From: Sclerurus mexicanus
Taxonomy: Eukaryota; Chordata; Aves; Passeriformes; Furnariidae
Reading direction: 5' to 3'
Assembly (NCBI GenBank): GCA_013396755.1
Contig: VWZF01003010.1
Location: forward strand, 1-64,000
Length of the DNA: 64,000 bases
The notes under the pieces are model-generated. The model saw nothing but the letters and a program-made list of their open reading frames with translations. It did not search any database and was not told the DNA's origin. This document shows positions 51,135-61,240 of this stretch, in pieces; position 1 is the first letter of the stretch, and every line of letters starts with the position of its first letter. The position numbers and the translations under genes were made by a program.

Positions 51135-51265
51135 ACTATTTTTGTCATTTAGCAGCTGAAAAAGAAGTTTATACAATTTGCCCAAACTCATATGGGAAGA
51201 AACAGTAAAGCAAAAAATAGAAACAATCTACTTAGACTCTCATTCCTACATTCTTCATAGATGAC
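51135..51265 (+). mobile_element. MIR-like SINE relic
   Basis: The blocks follow the MIR order: AGCTGAAAAAGAAG, then ATACAATTTGCCCAAACTCA, where MIR has ACNNTTGCCCAAGGTCACA. A stretch AAGCAAAAAATAGAAACAAT stands in the place of GCAGAGCCAGGAATAGAACC, and CTCTCATTCCTACATTCTTC leads to a CATAGATGAC end like the usual CCACTAGAC. The match spans about 130 bases. Only the 3' part is present; nothing suggests activity. Confidence 0.55.
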
Positions 51266-53340
51266 CTGAATTAGGACTTATTTTAGTATAGTCATGACAA
51301 ATGTAATGGGCAAAACTAATGAAATTTAAATTAAAAAAGGAGTGACTTAAATGTCCCCTGACCTTTCATGCCTAAATGGAGTCTCTTCTAATATAAAGTG
51401 ATAATTGTCCAGTGTTACTCTTGTCACTTCATTCCTGATGGGAGTGAAAAGATGCAGCTAAACCGACTAATTTCTAAATTCTGCAAAATTAAGGTAGATA
51501 AGGTACAGTAGGTACTGGTAAGAAGTAAGTAAGGTACTGGTAATAGGAGTAAAAAGATATTGTTGTCAGGCTGTAAAATCATCTTCCCTCCATGCCCATT
51601 ATACAATCTTCACTTGTGTGAGGGGTCCTATTTAACCTGATGAAACCACTCAGCATGTCTCAGAAAGTTGCAGGATTGGGCCCCATCAAGGTTAAATACT
51701 TTTGCATTCTTCATTGGGCATTGTTATAGTTTCAATACTGGGGGAATTCCTTCCNATACAAGAATTACTTGAGAATTACTGCAAGAAAATCAAATAACAG
51801 ATTTCTCCATTTTCAGCACATGTCTTGAGCTGATTAGCACAAGACCTAATTTACTTTAATCAGCCCAAGGTGGATAGAATGTGAAACAGATGACCATACT
51901 GTTTAAGAACAGGTAATTCTGTTTATTTGTGGTGAATAATGACATTTTCCTACTGATAGGTATTCACCTTGCACCTTAAATTGCATCAGGTCAGTGCTGA
52001 GAGTAACTGGTGCAGCAGCTTTGAATTCCCTTGTACTGCATATTAGGTAACTTTTCTGTCACTGCCAATTTAAACTGGACCAATATATGAAAAACAAAAC
52101 GTGGATTCCTGGTTAATATAACAATTTTTGATATTCCCAGCTGGAGAAAAAATTTCAACTAGTATAGGAGAAGAAAGTATACAAGGATCTGTAAAATAGG
52201 TTCTGAAAGAGAATTTCTGGAAGGAGAAAACCTTTCCTTCCCCTATGCTTAGAATTACTAAAAGTACACACCCCAGAAACACACGTGTGAGTAAAGGGGC
52301 TAGTTGAACCAATGCGTGATAAAAATCAAATCACTTTAAGGCTGAAAACATGTCTGAAAACAAATTTTTAGGAGCTGAGATCTGACTTGGTCAATGTCTA
52401 CAGTCTTTAATTCTGAAGTGCCTTAAATCAGCAAAAAATGGTGACTTCAGTATAATGGTAACTAACTAAGGCAAGATTTGAGTCAAGTGTTTAAATTTGA
52501 CCATCTGTGCTCAAAACCAGATTCCTGGGCCTCCCATAAGGATCTACAAATACATAAAGTCATGGCACTCAAATTCTGAGCAGTACCTCTTCTTCGTCCT
52601 TTCTCTTCTGAAGGTTGGAAGCCAGGCTGGTGGAAGCATGCTATTGCATTATCACCCACTTCACTCCCAAACACACACACACACTGTTGTGTATCTTCTG
52701 TCGCCCTCAAGTCTTAACCTCTCTTCCAGCACCTTTTTTGTCTTCTGTCTGTTCACAGTCTGCTGGGGTCTTTTGCTGGGGGCAGGTAGGTGTGTTGGGA
52801 TAATGACATCAAAGCCAGAATTAGAAAGGCAGCCCTGGTGAGACCTTCAAAGAAAGAGTCGACTCAGCTGTCGAAGATAGACATGAATCTGTGAGCCCTA
52901 ATTCCAAAACCAGCAAGAGCTTAAGATCAGTTGCTTAAAGACACAGTCATACAAGCACAGTCTTGAGCTGGTGGAAATCAGGTAGAACTCCACATTTTTC
53001 TCAGGGAAGAAAGTCACGTGTTTACTCTTGCTTAAGCAAAGCTGAACAGTTTTAAGTGTAGGGAAGATGTTTACTTTCTCCCAGACATATCTGCAGGAGA
53101 AAAAATGAAATGCCTCTCCTCCTTTCAGATAGATACTGCAACAAATTCTTATTATTAGAGATGATCTGTTCTTTTAACTCAGGGAGAAAATGCCACCTTT
53201 TTTTTTTTTTTTTTAGCAGGAGTAATGACTTTCTAGTACTTGGGGTGCAGCACTGATAGCTAGTGCATGACACTCTCAGAGGGTTTCCAGTAATGTTTTT
53301 GCAAAAGTCTTTTCTCAAGATTGAGCTGCAATTAGCATAG
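51266..53340. other. Gene-free sequence
   Basis: No gene is seen. Small features are a short direct repeat of GGTACTGGTAA near 51.51 and 51.53 kb, a CA dinucleotide run of about seven units at 52670-52684, and a T-run near 53.20-53.21 kb. Confidence 0.6.
51755..51755. other. Ambiguous base (N)
   Basis: The only N in the window, within otherwise unremarkable unique sequence. It marks an unresolved assembly or consensus position, not a gap. Confidence 0.99.
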
Positions 53341-53475
53341 GCTTCAGTCAGGTCTGTGGAGTGTCACTCCACATAGTGCTATGGGCTTCATGCTGCAACA
53401 TGAAGATGTCACTTTGGATAGCACTGTGGGCTTGAAGTGGCAATGCAGAGATGTCACTTCTCTGTTATCAACTGC
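53341..53475 (+). repeat. Decayed 44-45-base tandem repeat, three copies
   Basis: Three successive units share blocks at offsets of 44-45 bases. GCTTCA (or GCTTGA) occurs at 53341, 53385 and 53430. GTGTCACT or GATGTCACTT follows about 20 bases into each unit, and a TAGTGCTATG / TAGCACTGTG block links the first to the second and the second to the third unit. Similarity between units is moderate, so the duplication is old. It lies in a patch of even base composition with a 64-codon frame running through it that shows no known domain. Confidence 0.55.
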
Positions 53476-56400
53476 TGCAGGAGAACCTGTCCTTTTTGAT
53501 GGAGCTGTTCCCATACTTTGTGAATACCCTCTTCATGTCCCTCTCAGTGGGCTTGACATCACTGTAACAGCATGACAAGTTAAAATATGTCCTTGAGAAC
53601 TCATGTTAACTAATGCAATGATGACCGTGACTTCACAGTGTGTCTAGGTAGGAACAAAGCGTTTTCTCAATCACAGAAAAACCTTACTCTTGTAAGAACT
53701 GACTCACAAGTTGTTGCAGGACACAGCTTACCTCTGGCTGCAATGACCACAAGCCCATGGTCATCATTGTGTCAGTTAACATGGCTTCTCAAGGTCAGGT
53801 TCCATATTGCTGTAAATTCTGAAGGAAGATAAAGGACAACCAGGAATTTATTTTCTTTCTAGACACCTCTGTGGCTCAATTAACCTTTAACAATGGTCTC
53901 CTCTTAAGTGGCTAAAACAATAAAGAACAATACCACAAAACTAAGAGCATGAATCATAAGTTTCAGGCCAGTCTGAATAGTTGAGTCCTTCAGTATTCTC
54001 CTTCAGTATCCTAAACAAAATAACTGTCTGTAGGTAAAAATGCCCACACAACTTGCCATATAAATTCTGAATTTCAGATATTCCAGCATTTTTTTGGTTA
54101 GAATAAGATTTCTAGTGAAAAAAATTGCCCAACTTGATTTTTCCAATTAAATGCCATGTGTGATCCCACAAGTACAAATGATGTTTGGTAGTGCCCCCTT
54201 TTGTAATTGCTTTAAATTAAAAAGCAATTAGAAGCCCACTAATTTCAGACTAAACCCATTGGGTCAGGACTGAGATCACCAACAGAGCAGTCAGAAAGCA
54301 TGCATTACACATCCCTTCTTCCACGAAGGCCAAGTTTATATTGGGGGTAGGTCAGTAATTCCTACCACTGTCAGTGGCAGCCTTTTAAGGCGGCCCAAGG
54401 ACACATGCGGTGCTCATTCATCCTTTGACAGGTGCCGGTACTGGGGACAAATTTTGCTTCTGTCATTTTGCTACCTGTGAATAATGGGAATCTTGGACCT
54501 TCATGAGTTGGTGTGTGCACCACAAGTCCTTGCAGTGGTGAGTGTTCAGGGAGCAGAGGTCTTAGAGACTCGCTGCCACTGCAATCCGTGAAGCAGATGG
54601 GAGGGCTGCAGCTGCCTCGCTGTGCTTCTGCACATGCCTTCGCCACCCCCCACCAGACATCCCCCTCACCTTACCTGGCTTCCTGCTACTGTTACACGTC
54701 TTCTGTCTGAGTCTCTGATTACAGAGAATTTATTTAACCGGAGAAGAGAGGAATGATAATGAGATTACTGAGCACTGCTGATTGCCTGCCGTAGCTGAAG
54801 GGCACTGTGGATGACCTGGCTCACTCAGTCCATGGGCTGGGATGGCCCTGTCTCCTGGACACAGCTCCTGAGAAGGCTCTCTTCAGCAAGCACCATTACT
54901 AACCCTGCATGTGAACTTTCTTCACAGAAAAAGCTCTTCTGGGCTTTTCCCAGAATACAATTTTTCTTGGCATAGCTTCCATTTTTTTCAGAGAAGCTGT
55001 GAAAACTTTTCTTGATGATCCTCCTCTGCCTTCTGGCTGAAGAATATGACTGATGCCTTTTCTTCCCCAGTGCAATAGTACATCTGTGGAGTAGAGAGAC
55101 TAGGTAACCAGCTGTCATGTCAGGTTTCCTAAACATACTTGCATGTCATTTCTCAATTGTTGGTCTGTATCAAAGCAGAGAGCCTCTGCTGCTAGCTCCA
55201 CTGCACATTAGGGCTAGAAAATAATTTCATTAAGGCTGAAAAAAGTGGTATATTTAAGTTGAAATCAGTCTATTCCTGTATCTGGTACTTCTGCTTCTCC
55301 CTTAGACTGGCTGATAACACTTATCCTTCTCTTCTCTCTTGCCTTCTTTTCTACATCAAAGACACTAAATACTGTGTTCTTTAATTTAACAGCTTCTGCA
55401 GTACAAGAGAGAATAGCTTCATTTTTATGAATAGTGAATCTTTGTATGATGTCATCTTCACATAATCTCTGTTTTGCTGTTCTGAAATAGATTTTGTTTC
55501 AGCAAATGTGCAGACCACCACTACAGTGACACTGTACTGACTAAAGAAAATCATGTTACAAGGATAGCAATTCTGTTTTAAAGCACACTACTGAGGTGTA
55601 CTAATTATTCTGTTCTTCCAGCTTGTCTAATAGACAGCTCTTTAGTTCCTTATTTCTGCTGCAGAGAATGGTTTTACCTGAGATCAGTACCATGCCAACT
55701 GTAGACATTACAGCCAAACCAGAGGTTATGACACCTGTGAATTATTGTCATACTTAGAGTCAGGATGCACATTATAGTATAGGCATAGTTAGACTAGAAT
55801 TTGTGTTTGCTTGCCTTGAACTGAACCAGAAGCATATAAAAATAGCCAACACCACACACACACACACACATACACATATATATTTATCACTCACAACATA
55901 GCAGAACAATGTATAAATATTGCATTTAAGTATGTGAAAATGTGTCCACCCAAGAGTAAACAAAAACTTGTGGAGTTGCAAGTGGGAAATAAAAATGTGG
56001 GAATAAACCAACTCAGTAACAGAATTTGCAAGATGAAGAACAAAGAGCAAGATAAGCACAAGTGATGGCAAACAGGCAGGATATTCTACTGAATGTATGA
56101 CTATCAGGATGGCTGGTAAAGCCAAAAGAAAAATAAAAAAAGCAGCATTGGGAGCAGATGGGATGTCTTTTTGAGAGAGAAGCAAGCTGCATCCAGAGGA
56201 ACTTTACCCATAAAAGGGCTCTCAAGCCTGAACACCTTAACCTCCTCAACTATTAACCACCGAGTACTTCAGCCACTGATGCATCATCTCCTTGCTATTA
56301 CATGCTTACAGCTAATTCAGTATATAGCAGACTAACGGTTTTGTGTGTGTAAAGCTAAGTGCTGGTCATTTGTAAGAACAAAATATTGACACATCTGTTA

Positions 56401-59171
56401 TTATTGAATGTCAGTCTACTAAAATTTTATTTTAAAACTTGGTTTATCAGTATTCTAAATACTCCCATTGCAGCAATTTCTAATTCCCTGACTGCTACTG
56501 ATAGGTATAGATATACATTTGCACTCACATACAAATATATACTATGTTGCAATAATTTTGGAGAAAAAAAAAGATAATCATGGCCATTTCGTACTTCACA
56601 TCAGAAGAGGGCATAAAATGGGTATCTCTCTCCCTCCTCATGGCAGAGCTAGGGGCTGGTTATTGCCAGCATCTCTGTGTGAAGCAGAATGTGTAGATAT
56701 GAACTCTTCATTGCTGACCAATAAAACTGGTCTGCCTTGCAGACTTACCTTGTTCGTATGGCTTTGAAACACTCAAGGGAAATATGCCATTGCTACAGAG
56801 ATGAGTGATGAAGAAGTTGGATTCTGTTTATGTGAAGTTTTGATTTTTTTTTAATAACTTTTTTTACTCTTTGAAAATATGTAGGAATGTGTGCAAAATA
56901 ACTACAGACCATAACATATCTAGAAGCCTCTGAACTATTTGTTTAAATTTTAAATGCTGTACCTGCACTGCAGTTTCAGATATTAAACCCTGATGTGTGT
57001 TTTGAATCTCTACAAATCATGCAATTTCTTTTCCTTTCCTGCTGCTTCTCCTTTCACACTACTACTATCAGTAAGTTTCTTGCATACCAGGAGTAATATT
57101 GATTTCACCTGCAAAATTCAGGCTAGTCACAAGTTACCTCATCATTAAGAAAACCATTCATTAACAGAAGAATAGCAGCAAGAGTTCATGTAACCTTGAC
57201 TACCATTTACTTTCTCCTCTTTCTAATTTTATATCATCCTTTAAAACTGTTAGTCAAGATCCTCACCTGATATAAAGTGAAGTCACCTCATGGAAATCTT
57301 TACTTACACCAGGCTCAGAAACCTTCCTCCTTCAGATGTCCATGGACAAGTCTAGATTTGTAGCTAAATGATTGTCAGTGCTTGCCAAGAAAACATGTAA
57401 GATGTAAATGAAAACATTAAAATCTTCAGATAATATGAGTTTTTCCTGCACTCCTCATTTGAAGATGGTGGTATAGAATGTCAAATATTTGGTCAGCCCT
57501 ATTATAAGAAGATACAAAAAAGTACTACCATTTTCATACCAATCAATTTTTAGTTATTGTTATTACTTTTTTCTTTTAATTTTGCTAGATTACTTTGATG
57601 CAGAATCCATGACTTGGATGCTGCAAATGTCTGTGAGGTTGGAATTGATCCACAGAAACTACAGTAAATCTGCAACCAGTTACAAAGCATGTTAAATGCT
57701 GCAAAATATTGCAGTCTTTGAGCTGAGTTGGTCCTGCTGTGTAATTGAACCTTTGAGCTGTCCCAAATGCTGGCAAAGGCCAGAAATAACTGAAGGAAGA
57801 AAGCGTGAAATAGTCATGGCAATAGTCATGGCACTTTTTCTTTCAAACCTCTCAAAGAAGCTACTGTGCTGTTCCTCATGGACATGATTTGCCCATGGCT
57901 GTGTGCACAAGTTATGAGAGGGACTTGTGTCCATAACATTCAAAACTGCTAGGTTCAGGTCAGCATTAGAAATATTACAACATTATTTTCTGGTCTAGAG
58001 TTAATCAATTATGTCTAGTTCAGAAAATGCAACACATTTAGGAATATTCTTTGGCATGAAGTCAGGATCCCACAGCCTCAGTGACTGCTAGTCGACTGTC
58101 TCCTAGTGAACTTTCATGTGAGTACGGCACAAGATCCTTGGAGACCAAACAGTGCTACCTGGGAGACGATATAATGCTATCAAGGGTTGTTGTAACACTT
58201 CACCAACATAGACATATGAACCCTTTACTACCTGAGACTGTCATTAAACTGTGCTTGAATCAGCAGCTACCAACACAGCCTTCATGATTTCTCTCCTTCA
58301 GGGAGACAAATTTTAAAATCATTTGGGTATTGCAACTTTCTATGACATTAAAACCAGTAATACTGCTATGTGCAACAAGACTTTCTAAATGCTTGAAAGA
58401 AACATTTTCCAATGGCTCAATAATATTACCTGTGTACGGAAGGTCCTGCTGCGTATAAGTTTTAGATTGCCTACTTGCCATAGTTTCTACATGTGCTATA
58501 GTATAGTGGTTTAATCAAACGACATCACAAATACAGTAGATTTTTTTTTTCTACTCTCTTAGGGAATAATAAGGGAAATAAACACTATGAAATGGATGCT
58601 GTTTTTAGAAAGGACTTCTATATTGTGCTTGCTTTTGTAAACAGTGCTATATAATTATGCTGAAGTACAACAAGGCAGAAAAGTTCATGAAACACAAAAA
58701 AGTAATGCTTGTGATTATGTTTAAATCCTTTAAAATAGGAAGGCAGACCCATATGTATACAACATAATTCTAGAACATCTATATGCGAGGGCTTTTGTAC
58801 TTCATGCTTGATATATACTGTCAAGAAATAACTGAGATTAAGCAGAGACTGCTTGTTCAATGCATATTTCAAACATTTTCCTGACCTCCAGATTGCAATT
58901 CAGCTATTGAGGTGATCAGCTGTTTGTGTTTATTTTCTTCCTAGTAATATATTGACTCCCAACTAAAGTAGTAGAATTTTAGGGAGGAAAAGAAATCTCA
59001 AATGTTTTACATATCCTTTACAATTTTTTCTCGTGTTTCATTTATGAACAATATAGAATTGGTTAGTGATGGACTGAATGAAATGTAAAATCCACTTTGA
59101 ATTCAACTGAATACAAATTTGGTATAGATTTTTATGTATGTTTTGCATTTCCCAAAGATGGAAGCAAAAAT
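53476..59171. other. Gene-free sequence
   Basis: I see no supported gene. The 54.3-54.7 kb part is richer in G and C with frames on both strands but no recognised domain. A hydrophobic 137-codon minus-strand frame at 55.77-56.19 kb runs through a CA repeat, which gives it Cys-Val alternation, and is not credible as a gene. At 58.26-58.48 kb a 73-codon minus-strand frame starts with an ATG in good translation context but resembles nothing I know. Confidence 0.55.
55851..55884 (+). repeat. CA/TA microsatellite
   Basis: About nine CA units (55853-55870), then a short mixed CA/TA stretch. It is an ordinary dinucleotide repeat. Confidence 0.9.
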
Positions 59172-59904
59172 ATACAGATAGATATAGATATAGATATAGA
59201 TGATATAGATATAGATGATATAGATATAGATATAGATATAGATGATATAGATAGATATAGATATAGATATAGATATAGATGATATAGATATAGATATAGA
59301 TATAGATATAGATATAGATATAGATATAGATATAGATATAGATATAGATATAGATATAGATATAGATATAGATATAGATATAGATATAGATATAGATATA
59401 GATATAGATATAGATATAGATATAGATATAGATATAGATATAGATATAGATATAGATATAGATATAGATATAGATATAGATATAGATATAGATATAGATA
59501 TAGATATAGATATAGATATAGATATAGATATAGATATAGATATAGATATAGATATAGATATAGATATAGATATAGATATAGATATAGATATAGATATAGA
59601 TATAGATATAGATATAGATATAGATATAGATATAGATATAGATATAGATATAGATATAGATATAGATATAGATATAGATATAGATATAGATATAGATATA
59701 GATATAGATATAGATATAGATATAGATATAGATATAGATATAGATATAGATATAGATATAGATATAGATATAGATATAGATATAGATATAGATATAGATA
59801 TAGATATAGATATAGATATAGATATAGATATAGATATAGATATAGATATAGATATAGATATAGATATAGATATAGATATAGATATAGATATAGATATAGA
59901 TATA
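59172..59904 (+). repeat. Long (GATATA)n hexanucleotide array
   Basis: From 59281 to 59904 there are 104 uninterrupted, identical GATATA units (624 bases). The leading 110 bases (59172-59280) are irregular, with GATGATATA and TAGATAGATA variants between short regular runs. The array ends sharply in TATAAAAGTG. Reading it as protein gives Leu-Tyr alternation on the minus strand (over 200 codons) and Ile-Asp or Arg-Tyr alternation on the + strand. These are by-products of the repeat, not genes. A pure core with a variant-rich left flank is the usual picture of a microsatellite that has recently expanded next to an older imperfect edge. The true length in the animal may differ from the assembled length. 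Confidence 0.98.
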
Positions 59905-60457
59905 AAAGTGATGTCATTATTGTGGTAGCATCATAAAGCTTGAATTACACTAAGGGTTTATAAACATGTAACAGAGTGACAGACTTTCTCCTTAAGGGTT
60001 GCCAACTACACATTAGACAAGATGCAACTGTTTGCTACAACAAATAGACAAGGCAAGTGTTTCATATCTATTGGTTTGATGTTGCAATTCTTATTCAGAA
60101 AAACTTCCTCTGAAATGAAAAATTCAGCATTGTCTGATGAAGGTGTGTGAGATCAAGTGATCTTTTTATTTGAATATCACTGGCAAGCAAAGACAACTGG
60201 CTTTATCTTGCCAGGGAGTAAGATTCTGTTATCAGAACATGTCTAGTTTTGACTCTTGACCAGCAGTATCTTAATGTCTTTTGATATGATGTGTTAACTG
60301 TATTTGAAATTCTTGGCTTAATCTCCAAAGAATCAGACTTTTCCCTATTATTGTCACTGTTCTTCCAGCAAAATTAAATTTAATTTTTTAATTATTTTAT
60401 CAGTTAGACATGGTTGTGATATAATTTCCATTATAATTAATAAAGCATGAGATTTTT
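59905..60457. other. Unique spacer between the hexanucleotide array and the CR1 copy
   Basis: About 550 bases of AT-rich sequence without reading frames or repeats that I recognise. Confidence 0.6.
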
Positions 60458-61240
60458 CATAGAATCAGAGTTGTTCAGGTTGAAAAGTACCTTTAAGATT
60501 ATTAAGTCCAACTGTTAACACAGCTTTGCTGTGTTCACCACTAAACTACTTCCCTAAGTGCCAGATATCTTTCAAATACTTCCAGGTATGGTGATTCCAT
60601 CATTTCCCTGGGCAGCCTGTTCCAGTGTCTGACAACCCTTTCAGTGAAGCAATTTTTCCTAATATCCAACCTAAACCTCCCCTGGTGCAACTTGAAGGTA
60701 TTTCCTCTTGTATCACTTATTAATTGGGAAAAGAGACTGATGCCCACCTTGCTGCAATGTCCTTCCATATAGTTATAGAGTGCAATAAGGTCTCCTTTTC
60801 TCCAGGCTGAACAGCCCCATGAGATTTGTGCTCCAGACCCTTCACCAGGTCGATTGCCATTCTCTGGACTTGCTCCAGCACCTCTATGTTCTTCTTGTAG
60901 TGAGAGCCCCAAAACTAGACACTGGATTTAGGGTAAGGCCTCTCTAATGCTGAGTACAGGGGTAAAATCACTGCCCTGGTCCTGCTGGCCACACTATTTC
61001 TGCTACAGCCCAGGATGTCATTGGCCTTCTTGGCCACCTGCGCACACTGCTAGCTCATGTTAAGCCGGCTGTTGACCTACACCTCTGAGTCCCTTTCTGC
61101 TGAGCAGCTTTCCAGACACTTTTCTCCCAGCCTGTAGTGCTGCATGGGATTGTTGTGATCCAAGTGCAGGACCTGACACTTCATCTCGTACAGTTGTCCT
61201 CAGCCTATTGATCCAGCCTGTCAAGATCCCTTCTCATCTC
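60458..61240 (-). mobile_element. CR1 LINE, 5'-truncated copy
   Basis: The best-preserved mobile element in the window. On the + strand it begins CATAGAATCAGAG at 60458, the reverse complement of the CR1 terminus ATTCTATG. It continues through a run like the familiar AGGTTGGAAAGGACCTTTAA start, GGGCAGCCTGTTCCAGTGTC, TTTCCTAATATCCAACCTAA, AGGTCTCCTTTTCTCCAGGC, ATGTCATTGGCCTTCTTGGC and CTCATGTTAAG. It fades in the CAGCCTGTCAAGATCCCTTC block near 61240. It is therefore a minus-strand CR1 with an intact 3' end and about 780 bases left after 5' truncation. It contains the ORF2 C-terminus described separately. Moderate divergence from the avian consensus and several frame breaks show it is inactive. 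Confidence 0.95.
60541..60912 (-). pseudogene. CR1 ORF2 protein, C-terminal remnant
   Basis: A 123-codon minus-strand frame inside the CR1 copy. From about residue 39 it follows the CR1 ORF2 C-terminus: GDLIALYNYMEGHCSKVGIS, then LFSQ, then KLHQGRFRLDIRKN, then RVVRHWNRLPREMMESP and a last LEVFERYL stretch, which in CR1 reads LEVFKKRLDVALRDMV. The first 38 or so residues are out of the CR1 frame, so a frameshift separates this piece from the upstream reverse-transcriptase region, and the start is only the first Met by chance. ORF2 encodes the endonuclease and reverse transcriptase of CR1; none of the catalytic blocks is present here. Confidence 0.85.

Noticed and set aside
55772..56185. Hydrophobic 137-codon minus-strand frame, possibly a membrane protein
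   Set aside because: It runs through a CA microsatellite, which supplies its Cys-Val stretch; no family resemblance.
58260..58481. 73-codon minus-strand frame with a good start context
   Set aside because: Short, no family resemblance, and no sign of splicing or a poly-A signal that would make it a gene.
59172..59904. CRISPR-like regular array
   Set aside because: The units are six bases with no spacers, and the host is a vertebrate.
59132..59917. A 261-codon minus-strand reading frame, mostly Leu-Tyr
   Set aside because: It is wholly produced by the GATATA repeat; a six-base unit without stops gives an endless two-residue frame.
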